Source of the DNA: Pyrenophora tritici-repentis
Lineage: Eukaryota > Ascomycota > Dothideomycetes > Pleosporales > Pleosporaceae
Reading direction: 5' to 3'
Assembly (NCBI RefSeq): GCF_003171515.1
Contig: NC_089390.1
Span: forward strand, 5,828,001 to 5,892,000
Length of the DNA: 64,000 nucleotides
Shown here: positions 10,376-20,922 of the stretch, piece after piece
Layout: each line of letters begins with the position of its first letter
Position numbering within the stretch: position 1 is the first letter of the stretch
Made by a program: the position numbers and the translations under genes
The notes under the pieces: generated by a model
Databases searched by the model: none
The model's input: only the letters and a program-made list of their open reading frames with translations
Told to the model about the DNA's origin: nothing

Positions 10376-12412
10376 GGTCGCGGTGGTTTTTTCGCCCGTA
10401 GGCGTGTGTCGCGGGGTGGCGATTCGATAGGTAGCGAATGACGTGTGTGATTCTTGTAGGAAAAAAAGTGTCGCTTCCTCGAGGGGGCTGGGTCGTGGGT
10501 TTATTCAATAGTGAGACGATTAAACGGTTTATACGGCCGCAGGTTCAACCTTTCTCGTGCCTAGTCGAAGATGGGAAACAAAGGCGAATGCCGGAAAAAG
10601 AGCAGCAAACGAGCGAGGTATGGGGGTTTCTAGGGTTAGTGGGTAGGAAGAGGGTTCGAGTCGGACAGAGGGGAAAGAAGAAAGGTGAAACAGTCTTTGA
10701 ACGAGCGAAGTGATAGAGTCGAGAGGGTCAGAGGGAGACGACGCCCCGAGCCGGTATTCTGCCTTCTTTTCTGAAACCGTGCGGCGACAGGCCAAGGGGG
10801 CTCACTCCAATGAGGAAGGGACGCGCGGCGCTAGTCTGGGTTAATTCCGCAATGGCGCAGTCGCTGAACCGACGCTATCGAAGGATGCGATGGTTGGGCC
10901 GCGTTCCAGAACACACGACGCGATGGCAGCTGGTGATTATCAGATTGACGACCTAGGGAAAAAAGCTTCAAAGGGGGGGGGGGGGAGATTTACATGTCAG
11001 CGTGCGCGCGCTCGGTGGGTTGTATATTTCTTTCTTTTTTGTACTTCAAAGCCCCTGCGCGCCGTTGTTGTCTGCGCCCCCTGCCACAAAGTCGCTGCGA
11101 CTCTATAGCTGAAGAATGCGACGTGGATGTGCAAGGCGAGCCGCCGCCTATCATCCCACCCCGGTCCCGCTCGAGACCAGTCGGCCCTGAGCACGAGCGA
11201 CTCATCGCCATCGCCAAGTGCACACGCTCGTATCAGGGAAGCCGCCTGAAAGAAGGCTGCTTGTTCACTCCAAGCTCTTCTCCGTGCACAAAGGCATTTG
11301 ATTGCTGGCGCCAGCCTTGATGCACAACAAGCTCTTTGACCATCAGCATCAACCGCTTTGTCAAGCTCAACTCCGCTCCCTCGGCGGCGGGCGACGGGCG
11401 GCTGCGTGGCTGTGCTGCCCCCGTTATGGTAAAAATAGATTCGGATGCTTGGCCGCCAGAGGAGGACAATCGACTGGTGAAGCTGCCCAAAGACGAGCAG
11501 ATCAAGTCCCATACATGACGTGCGACGACCACCTGGTAGGGCCGAAATAGACATGTTACCGTTCCACTGCCCGACAGGCATATACGTCGTCGTTGCCGGC
11601 GTGACAATGACATGCAAGGGCGAAACGTTGGCAGCAACCTTCACATCACCCTCCAAGCCTCACATCACCACCAACAGATTCACTTTGCGCCATCACCACC
11701 GTATTCGTTTGCCCTTCCTGCCTTGCCCGCGGCCTTGGAAACCTGGATTGTCATGTCTCTCTCCCTTGCCCCACCAACCTTGTATCGCAAGCGTCGCCTG
11801 AGCTGTCCGACCTACCTTCACCAGCCACCACCAGCCCTGCACTCGTGCACGAGTGCACCACCTCATTCCCGATGATATTCACACTCTTCGCCTCATCCGT
11901 TTTGTGTCGATGCACGCATGCACAGGTGAACATGTTCGAGCCGCACTTGCTGAGGTAATTTTAGAGTAATTTCCTACACGGAGACAATCGCCCCTTCCAT
12001 GCATGCGCCGAACCACAATCCCATGAGAGCTTGTCGCCCGGCCAACACCAAATGTAACCACCGCAATATACCACGCAGTCCAAGTAGGTTAAAATTCATG
12101 TTGATCGCATTGTCTAGAAGTCTACAGAAATAGAGAATATGTACATGTCCAACCCGGGACCCCTTCTCTCGTCCCACCACCTAGAAATATATACATGTGG
12201 ATAGAACGAGTAATGATGACCTCCTGTAAGCTTACCAATGTCTAAACTCCCTTCTTCAAACCGCCACCGTCAAGTATATACATGGAGAAAGAAAAGCGGA
12301 AGAAACGAGTGAGTCCCTACTGGCCTGACCCCCTTCAGGACAACAAGTCCCACCAGCTCCTCTTGCCATCTCCGTCCGTCTCTTCGTCGTCATCGCATTC
12401 GAGTTCCACCTC
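10376..12412. other. Intergenic spacer, 2 kb
   Basis: The right part is the 3' end of GH81; the left part is the promoter of the TRP-like gene. Long frames exist on the minus strand (for example 10997-11656), but they overlap other frames on both strands in GC-rich DNA and match no family I know. There is a G9+ homopolymer near 10975. The stretch 11640-11900 is pyrimidine-rich (CCTC/CACCA). Confidence 0.5.
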
Positions 12413-15208
12413 CTACTCGCTACCCGAGCTCCTCTCCTCAACGTTCTTATCTTGCAGCGCCCAGCTCATGTCCAGAGCCGCTACGCTAGTCTGCTCGGGT
12501 GCCGCTGACGTCGAAGTCATGGTGAGCATGCCAGAAGACACGGGAGTGGCCGACTGAACGGTATGCGTGCTCGACGAGTTTGAATCAAAGTCTGTAAGCG
12601 CACCAGGCGAGCCGACACCCAGCTGCGCCGCCGTGTAAGCAAGATACCACGTGCGACTGGCCCCACCATCAAGCACCTCATTGAAGCCTGGGTTAGCGAA
12701 GAAGTTGTAGGCTGATTGCGCGTCAATGAGGGCTTGGTTCGCCTTGAGGATGCCCCTCCAGCCTCCTGTCACCTGCTCGGCCCGCCCGTTACTAAAGTAG
12801 ACGTCCCACTCTTCCTGGACGAACTGCTTGCGGCGCGTGTATGCAGACGAGGGGTTGAGCGGGATCATGTGGATGCCCTCGATGTACTCGGGGTTGCTAC
12901 CAAAGTAGGTTGTGTGGTCAATCTTATTCTCAAACAGGATACCAGTAGCCTTGTTGTGGATGAAGCCTGCCGGCTGGTTCTTGTTGTCGCTCTCCATAAG
13001 GAAGTAGTTGTGGATACTGCGCGCTTGCACGGCTAGCTGAATGTTACCGCGAGCCTCCATGTTGGCGTCCCCGATGGTGCGGCCCCACATCTTCATACCA
13101 AAGGTTGCAAAGGTGTCTTCAGACGTCGATTCCTGGTCCTTGCCATCGCCAGACTCGAATAGGCCCTTAGCCCATGAGTGGCCGTGGTACCAGTCAAACG
13201 ATCGTTGGAAGGGGAAGTAGTCGTCGGTTACGGGGTTCGCAAAGTCGCGTACCAGAGCGTTGACCCACGCCTTGTTGATACCTTGGTTGAGCCAGGTAGG
13301 ATCGAGGTGTCCAATGATGGCGGCAGCATACACAAAGTATCCGTAATGGAAGTGATGGTCGTTGTATAGCGTGTTACCAAAGTCGAGGCCGGTATCAATG
13401 GGCGTCTTGTAACTGGCGCCTGACACGATACCCTTCCACACTTGATCGTAGACCAAAGGCTCGGGCTGAGTGTTGTTGACGAAGACGTTGAAGGCGTCCT
13501 TGAGTCTATCAAGTCCGGCCGCCGCGTACTGGCTGTTCTTCGTGATGGTGTTCAACGTGTAGATGATGGTAGCAAACTTTGCCAACCCCTTACCAGAGTA
13601 GTACATGCTGTTGAGCGAAGTCTGGGGGATCATGTTCTGGCTGAGTTCAGAGATACCGACTTGGTTGATCAGGTTCATAGCATTGGCGTTCAGGTTGATG
13701 TTCTCGTAGCCACCAGGGGCGTTGTTGGGGTTCTTGATCCAAGGCCCAAATCCAATCGTGTCAGGGAGGTCGGACTCAACCATGGTCATGTGGTCGGCGA
13801 CGATAGCTCGTGCAACACCCTTTGTCGTAGTGACAAGCGAGATCTCAGTCAAGGCTGCTTTTGTCTGGGAATCGAACGATTCCACGTGATGCGGTAGCGC
13901 GTACATGAGCAGGGGTCGGTCTGTGACGCCACCCTTGGTCCAGCTGAGAGTGTAACTTCCAATTGACCCACTGGCAGATCCAGAGATGGTCGCACTGATT
14001 GCGTAGGCGCCGGCGCTGGAATCAAATGCCGCTTCTGCCGAGGCACCCACTGGGTTCTTGCTGACTTGGATTCTACCCACAAAGTCTGCGGGGCCAGTGA
14101 TGATGTTGCTGTTGACCAGTGTGAATGGAGGTGTACCCACAGAGCCAATAGCCGTGGCGTAGAGAAGCCAGTTACTGTTGTCGTTAAGAACAATTTGATA
14201 CTTGTGCGTGACTTGGTTGACCATTCCAGCATAGTCGAGGGAGCGGAAAAAGACAGTGCTTGTGATGACTGGCTTGGCCTTGTCGTAGAGAGCGGTGGTC
14301 ATACCCATGCCTTGAACGACGGGGAAAGACACCAGGATACGGGTGTCAGCATTGCTATTTGGTCGAAGGTTCGCGTAGGTAGAGAAGCCTGTCAAGCGCT
14401 CAAGCGTAAGGGTTGTGTCTTGCTGAAGCTCCGCAGCGGAAAGCACAATGTGGTGAATACCAAGGGGCGAAATGAAGTATTTCGTGTTGGTTGCATCAGG
14501 CCAGTAAGAGAACTGGTTTCGCTCTGTGTGCGTAATTGCCATACCTGTGGGGCTGTTAACATCTGCATATTCTTTCATCACACATTCCTACGCACCATAA
14601 GAGCCACCAGTGCCCTTAGCCCAAGTCAATGAGTAAGGGTTTGTCCATACTGGGCATCCTTGTGTACCGAGGAACCAGTTAGCGTAAAACTTGTTCGTCT
14701 CAATTGGCACATTGCCGTCGGCGATGTGTTGTTTCTGGACGGGGTGGTCATTCCGGGAAGGAATGGATGGTGGAGGCGCGCCTGCGGCGATTGCCTGGAA
14801 GATGTTCGGCGAAGCCGCATCCACGAGTGGCGCTGTAGGGCCTGGGTCGAGAGGTGTCTCATTCGGGGCCAGTGGTACTGTGGCAGTTGTGGTACCTGGG
14901 CCACTGACTGGGTTTTTTGTGAAGCCACCCGAGGGAAGACCTGTCAAGAAGCTCTGCAAACGAAACCGTTAGTAAATCATTCATGTGCGTGACCATCTGA
15001 AGCAGTAACATACCCCAGTAACAGACGGTTCATCAGTAACAGTGGCGGTTTGCAGCGATTCAATCGCAGTGCTGTAGCTTGTGGTAACCGGGAGCGAAGA
15101 CAAAGTTATCGCACGAGCCGCAACCGCATTCGCACCACCGGCAGGGAGACCACGAACGGAGACTAAGAGAGGGGCGGAAGCCAAGAGAAGTGTTGCCAGC
15201 TTCGCCAT
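12413..15208 (-). CDS. Secreted endo-1,3-beta-glucanase, glycoside hydrolase family 81
   Basis: Three exons (15208-15014, 14953-14596, 14544-12413) join in frame to 894 residues, a normal size for fungal GH81 (Eng1/Eng2-like). A signal peptide (about 1-20, LLLASAPLLVS) is followed by a low-complexity linker. The family N-terminal motif (TNKFYANWFLGTQ and YSLTWA) then leads into the beta-sandwich and the (alpha/alpha)6 catalytic part. Typical catalytic-region motifs are DHHFHYGYF (Asp ~580), SFDWYHGHSWAKG and DQESTSED (Glu ~656 and ~660). The C-terminus has a Ser/Thr-rich tail from about residue 835, without a clear GPI signal. The enzyme cleaves internal bonds of beta-1,3-glucan; yeast relatives act in daughter-cell separation and spore release. 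With the GH128 gene about 6 kb away, this is a local pair of wall beta-glucan enzymes. Confidence 0.92.
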
Positions 15209-17129
15209 GTTGACTGAGGAGGGAAGTGAAGGAGAGACCAGCAGAAGAAGTAAAAACTATCCTGGACAATGAGAGTTGTAGAGGATCTTGCATAAACAGC
15301 GAGATTGTTGTTTATATAAAGGAATGCACCGAGGAATTCACAGTTGCCTGATGAACAATTGCTTTTCCGCGTTTCATTAGAGCATATATACTGTTGCAAA
15401 AGAAGCTACAAAAACCTGGCGCAAGCAGTGTATCACGCGCGCTCGGTACAGTGATCCCTTAGGAAGGTCGATCTCATGGCTAAGACCTGTGCCTAAAACA
15501 TTTCTGTTCCGGTGTAAAGAGCAGAGGGACCAGAAATGGCCTAGCCTACCCCAGATGAATTCCCTAGAATGTAGAAGTCTTGGCAACATGTTACACAAGA
15601 TTCTCGGGTACCTGGAACATGATTGTACCAAGGTGCCACCGCCAGATCCGTGGGTATCTGGGCGTACAATTGTACCATGATGCGCGTGTCGTTTCGGCTG
15701 TGCACCAGCCAGCAGACTTCCAGAGGTTTGACTGATTGATGTTCAGCATTCTCGCTGAGGCAACTACTCTGCTGGAAATTTGTGGGGTAAACAGAGTAGG
15801 AACGGGAGTTAAATTCGCGCCGAAGGAGGAACACCCAACGGGAGCTTGTGCCCAACCAAACGCCCTCGACCTGCACCGAGCTAGTCGAGGAAAACTCAGC
15901 AAAAGCCATGTTTGTCTGAATACCGTCTGTCTGAGGTTTACCGCCTCCTTCGCATGACCACATAACGTGCTCCTGCTGCACAAGGCTTACTGGCTGCCCG
16001 ACTAGTCAAAGGGAGCGCAGCTGTCGCAACCTTGCTAGTGACCGTTTCCGGTGATTTGGAGGCATATGCAGGGCGCGTAAGCTGCCCTTGAAGAAGAAAA
16101 CCTGTCTCCCACTCATGGGTAATGGGAGTGGGTCGCGGCAGTCTGGCAGATGACCGACATCCATGGCTTGGGCGCTGTTCCCTTGGTATTAGACTGTTCA
16201 TTCTTGAGGCTCATGACCATTGGAGCATATGGGATCCTAGTCTACACCAAGTAATGTTAGTAATAGCTTGTTTCCAACAGTTAGCCTACCAAAATTATAC
16301 CACATCGTTGCAGTGACGCGGAAGGTTGAAAACAGTTGCGACTCCAGTTACAGCTGTACCAGTGCGAAGCAACTGACGGCAAGCACAGCCAAACTGCACC
16401 TGAAGCAGATCATTTGCACGGCCAGAGCCACCTTGTGGCGCCGCTCTTGAGTTAGTCTCAAAGGCATCAAAGAAGCAATTCTGTTGATCGTGGAACCAGC
16501 GACTCTCAAGGCGCCATAAGCGGTGGGCACGAGATCTTACGCTACCATAAGAAGCGCCGGCTCTTGGATGTCGGTCCCGCGACCTCGATCAGACGTGCGC
16601 CTTCTGCCTCTGTGGGGAAATTTGCGGTGTGACAAGTCCACATGGTGGAGAGTCGCGGCTGTCATGCAGTCGGGCGAGATTTCTCCTGGCGTCTTCTTGT
16701 CGCCATTCGCCTTCGCGCATACCGTGAAGACTTGAGAAAATCAATACACGCCCCCAAATTGTTCTCGGAGCTGACACTCGTAAGAAAAATTGGCAACTTG
16801 GTGGTGTCACCTGTCGCATAGGGAGTGGCGATGATCATATGGGAGCATGCATCGGAGTTTGCCTCAGTCAGAGCCATAACTCCGACAGGGAGTTTTCAGC
16901 CACAGCCACAGTCGCAGCCACAGTCATAGCCACAGGTACGTACTTTGACGTCACTACAGTTTCCGCCACCTCTTTGTACAACACGCAATTACCTGCAGAT
17001 AGGTAATTCACACTCCACCTACATACTCCTTCATCGTTTCACATTCAAGCCATACTTTCGATTCTCGGTACTATCTCAGTTCGTACCGAAAACACTCTAC
17101 AACCACTCCCAAGAATCCACAAACTTACC
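15209..17129. other. Divergent intergenic spacer, 1.9 kb
   Basis: This is the shared upstream region of the GH81 gene (-) and the WW-domain gene (+). The minus-strand frame at 15541-15981 (146 codons) overlaps another frame of similar length and has no recognisable domain. No RNA gene was recognised. The last 150 bases before the WW gene are rich in ACTCC/ACATAC and look like a 5' leader. Confidence 0.5.
16897..16935. repeat. Short imperfect CAGCCA/CAGTC tandem repeat
   Basis: A six-base unit close to CAGCCA recurs about six times with small changes. It lies roughly 200 bp upstream of the WW-domain gene start. Confidence 0.6.
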
Positions 17130-17993
17130 ATGACGACATCACATCCGCCAAATGATCCGCCGCCTAGTTACGAAGCCGCTATCTTTGATGCAGATCCTTC
17201 ACCCGGGATACATCGTGTCTCTACAGATGGTCCTGCAGCCCGCACTGAGCGCAATGGCATTCCGCCTGACCGACGGCGTTCAATGGAGGATGAAATACGC
17301 GAGCTGCCCCCGGGCTGGGTGCGCTCATTCGATCCAGAGTCACAACATCAATTCTTCGTAGATACGAGAGCAAATCCTCCACGTAGTATCTGGACGCACC
17401 CATACGACGATGAAGACTTTCTCAAAACTCTCAGCCCGGAGGAGCGTGCTAGGCATACTCGCATGCATAGGACGATGACGATGGAGGATTTGGCAGCTGA
17501 AGACTCAGACGCCGAAGACCAACTTCCCCCTCGTCCTACGGCCCAGGACAAAGCGGCCTCAGCGCCTGGTGGGCCGACAGGCATTCACAAGTTCTCCCGC
17601 AAGCTCAAGGACAAGATCACCGGCCAAACACACGAGCAACGGGAACAAGCACGTACTCGTCGTGCAGAACAGGAGCGTCAAGTATACCTCCAACATCTTC
17701 GAACAAGGCAAGCAATCATTCGTGCCATGGAGACGGGTGAACCGCAGTTGTTGGGCAAAGATCGACAAGGCAGAGATGTATACATCGAGCCACCCCAGGG
17801 TCCCTTCGCACCCAGGGGCGCATATGGATACAATCCCTATGGTTCCCGACAATACCAGAACCCCAACATGCGGTATATGCGTCCAGCTGGACCGTATGGT
17901 AGACCTTACGGATATGGCTATGGAGGCGGAGCAGGTTTGCCAATTGCGGCTGGATTCCTCGGCGGCGCGATGCTTGGCAGTGCTATGTTCTAG
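17130..17993 (+). CDS. WW-domain protein with PPxY motif and Gly/Tyr-rich tail
   Basis: A single exon of 287 codons. A PPPSYEAA motif (PPxY at residues 11-14) is followed by one WW domain at about 58-92: LPPGW with first Trp 63, aromatic pair Phe75-Phe76, second Trp 88, then Pro 91. The middle has an acidic stretch (AEDSDAEDQ), a basic helix (KFSRKLKDKITGQ) and a charged coiled region rich in Arg/Glu/Gln (about 170-205). The tail is rich in Gly/Tyr/Pro/Arg repeats (YGYNPYGSRQY, YGRPYGYGYGGG) and ends in a Gly/Ala hydrophobic stretch. WW domains bind proline-rich ligands. A fungal protein of similar plan, yeast Wwm1, binds the metacaspase; I infer only general similarity. The PPxY near its own WW domain could allow self-association or binding to an Rsp5-type ubiquitin ligase. 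Confidence 0.85.
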   Translation: MTTSHPPNDPPPSYEAAIFDADPSPGIHRVSTDGPAARTERNGIPPDRRRSMEDEIRELPPGWVRSFDPESQHQFFVDTRANPPRSIWTHPYDDEDFLKTLSPEERARHTRMHRTMTMEDLAAEDSDAEDQLPPRPTAQDKAASAPGGPTGIHKFSRKLKDKITGQTHEQREQARTRRAEQERQVYLQHLRTRQAIIRAMETGEPQLLGKDRQGRDVYIEPPQGPFAPRGAYGYNPYGSRQYQNPNMRYMRPAGPYGRPYGYGYGGGAGLPIAAGFLGGAMLGSAMF

Positions 17994-20922
17994 GCAATTT
18001 GGAGCCAGGGTGAATTGGTAGTTGATGATGCTTGCTGATCACCTAGGCATTGCTGAAGAGTGCGGTCATGGTTGGGTGAGACCAGCAACAATGGCATATG
18101 TAATGGTCGGCAATCGGTTAAAGGTGGACTTCCCGATGGGTACTCTAGTGCAGATAATATCCTATGTAATGCATGATCAGAGCCCACACAATTCTGCCTG
18201 GCCTGTACTGCATAGCAGACAATGTCACAAGTATATGGCCATTGTATGTAGTTTCGAGATCAAAATTCCTCAGCAATTGCTCGTGTCATAGCTGACGACT
18301 GCCATGTTCCAAACCTAGCCTCGTAGAAGTGGGAGGCGGATTTCCCCGATGACATGATGCGCATGGCACTGGTGCTGAATGCAGTCACTTTCTATTTCGA
18401 TAAAGCACTGAGAACGATGATTTTTGACTGATTTGAAGAACCGGGCAAGATCGAGGCCAACGTGAGATGATTTGTTGTCGACATGATGGGCCGCCTGCCG
18501 TCGTGTGGAGAGATTGGAAAACGGGTCTGGACCGCGTGCGAACAGCTGGACTGTTAACCGCCAAGCTTGTACCATTTCTGGTTGATCGAGCATTTAGTAA
18601 TGTGCCAAGTTCTACAAATAGAGTTAGTCTTTGTATACAGCCTGTGCTTCAACTTTACGCCCTGAGACTAGTAATGGGTTCTAGACGTGGTAGAACAATC
18701 GTGTGGTTGCCATGTGCAAGTCTGTCTCACTCATTGTGCAACGCGTCGATCTTTTCTTGTGTTTGTATTTGCCGTCCTAGTGCCGTCCCACATCTAGAAG
18801 GCGCTTGTGCGGCTGTAAGCTGACATGCAGTACGAGCAGTTTGAGAGTGATGACTATGCGGAGGAATTGGTGATAGTCCATGACGCGTCGCTCAAAACTG
18901 AGACGCTCAAATGGCAGGTCCTACGAGTGAAGCAAGTAAGTGGTTACGACGCTAGGGGCCGACGGCGAGTAAGTCAGCTTATATTATTCAGTGGAAACCA
19001 CGGCTTGATAGAAGGGCGTAAAGACGTCCAGGCTATCTGTAGAGGATTTGTACTCCGGAGATAGCAAAATCCTCCGCTGTGGTGTTGAATTGGTCGAAGA
19101 ATTGATAGGGCACAATACACCAATGATGAGATTCAAGGTTACCTCAAGGCCGTAGTCAGGGCTCCGAAGCCGGACGTGTGGTCATTGGCCGGCGGATAGT
19201 TGTTTCGTTCGGGACGTGCTGGAATTGCACACATGCGAGATAGACAAGCACAATCCCACACGTCACAAATGTTGGCGGCCAAGGACTCGGGGCTTCCGGA
19301 AAGTGGACGGTCGCGTGCGACCCAACGAGAGCGCTGTACTCTTAATCGATTTCCCCACGCTGGAGGGGTGTAACACACTCTCCACGAGCCCACCACGGTG
19401 GGCGTGCCTCAGCCCCACTGCCGACAGGGCCTGCTTCTGGGGAGGCTCACATGCTTTCGCGACAGTTTGCTGCCCATGATCGCCGGGCGCGTCCGGAAAT
19501 GCTGACACGCAGCTGTGCCCTGCATGCCACACCCACGGGTCGTCGTGCAAAAAAAAAAACACATACAACAGCTTCAGCTGCCAATGCTTTCTTTTGTGCT
19601 ATTGGGCGTCAGCATGTAGACGGAGATGACAATCATGTTGCTCCTGAAGTGACGCTGAAGGCGCTTCATTGGAAGTTGGTCAGCATGGTCAGCCGCGAGA
19701 TAGGACCGCGTACAAACAGGGTCCTGGAGAAAGTTACGTGCGTCGTCCCGCATTGTGGGAATGGTCCCAGAATTAGGTTCAACAGTCTCAAGTCAATGTC
19801 TAGCGGGCAGGAATAGGCTATAGTACTACTGTGGCCGCGGTCATAATCCAGGATGCCAGACACCAGACGCAGGTCGGACGGACGGCTGTTTCGACCGCTC
19901 ATCAACGGGCGATTTTTCTGACGCCTCAGTTGCTTCACTGGACGTGCACGCAGTAGTGCAGGGCAAGCTGCAAGAACCCACAGGCTTGGGTATCTGGGGG
20001 TTGTTGGCGCCCGAGGCGGCGTGAGATGATGTTACGACGGCCGAATTGAGGTCGACTATCCATCACTATCCATAGGTTTGACCAACGAGACGGGTAAATG
20101 GCGACGATGGGGAAATGGGGGTCTTATCGCACGACGTAGGTGAATCGCATAAACAAACTGTTAGGGACGGGTGGCTTTCGCAGATGAGTGTGCGGAATGG
20201 CGTCGCAGAACGGCCGGGCCGAACACGGCGCCAGAACAGGCTAGCGGGCTGCCCTGCCGAGGTGACATCTGATAGGCCGGTGCTGTCTGCTTATCTCTGC
20301 TCAGAAATGCAATTGACACCACGCAACGCTGACCACCCACTCGCCAAGCGCTCTGCCCTGGATGAAACTGGCATGGCCTGTCCATATTATACGGATGTGT
20401 TGACATGATGCCGGCGAAGAAAGCGCCTCGCGAGGAACCCCCCCTCAGGACCGACGCCATCTGCCCATCAGCCAGTGTGGGCGTTGGTCCTTATCTAGTC
20501 TTCTACCGTCACGTCTTTGAAAGCGGCGAGATAAGGCACCAAGTGACCATGACGCAGCCAGCAGCTTCGATCGATTGTCGGCAAAAAAAGAACAAAGCTC
20601 TGCATCTGACGCGAACCCCACGGCGACATACCCTCGCGCTCGTCTATTTGGCCTCGAGTGGTGGCCCGTGGACCAGGGTAGATAAGAGTACTAGTAGTAC
20701 ACTCAAGTGCCACCCATAAAGCACCCGGCGCATCTACCGTAATCGACAGTAGGGCTTCCGGTTTCTCCCTGGTGCTGTCATATATTAGTGGCACTGCCAT
20801 CCCTTTAAGTGCTTCTCTATTCTTTCCATAGGCTTTACCCTGGAACAGTCTCTCCTTTCCCCCGGTACCCAAGGTTCCGTATATCCTTAGTACTTCGACA
20901 ACCTTCTGGGAATACGGCCACC
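17994..20922. other. Large intergenic spacer, 2.9 kb
   Basis: No recognisable protein, tRNA or transposon. Frames are all under 125 codons and lie over each other on both strands. The base composition is not AT-shifted, so there is no sign of RIP-degraded repeats. The right end (20290-20922) is the promoter of the ammonium transporter. Confidence 0.55.
20290..20686. promoter_or_regulatory. Four GATAAG sites upstream of the ammonium transporter
   Basis: GATAAG is seen on + at 20530-20535 and 20681-20686, and as its complement CTTATC at 20290-20295 and 20490-20495. That puts four sites between about 630 and 240 bp before the ATG at 20923. GATA factors of the AreA/Nit2 type bind such sites (best in pairs) to activate ammonium-transporter genes under nitrogen limitation. 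That this promoter is under such control is inference. Confidence 0.65.

Noticed and set aside
10631..10670. GGTTCGAGTC resembling a tRNA B box
   Set aside because: The A-box-like sequence lies too close (under 20 bp), and the flanks do not fold as an acceptor stem; no anticodon arm can be drawn.
11336..11518. Short + strand text WPPEEDNRLVKL resembling the start of a Myb/SANT repeat
   Set aside because: The frame begins directly after a stop, has no ATG, ends 14 residues later, and no splice partner gives the rest of a Myb domain. Likely chance.
10997..11656. 219-codon minus-strand frame between the TRP-like and GH81 genes
   Set aside because: It lies in GC-rich DNA where stop codons are rare; other frames of 80-130 codons overlap it on both strands, and it has no recognisable domain or good start context.
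15541..15981. Two overlapping minus-strand frames of 130-146 codons upstream of GH81
   Set aside because: They are mutually exclusive frames with no domain, and they lie in a divergent promoter region.
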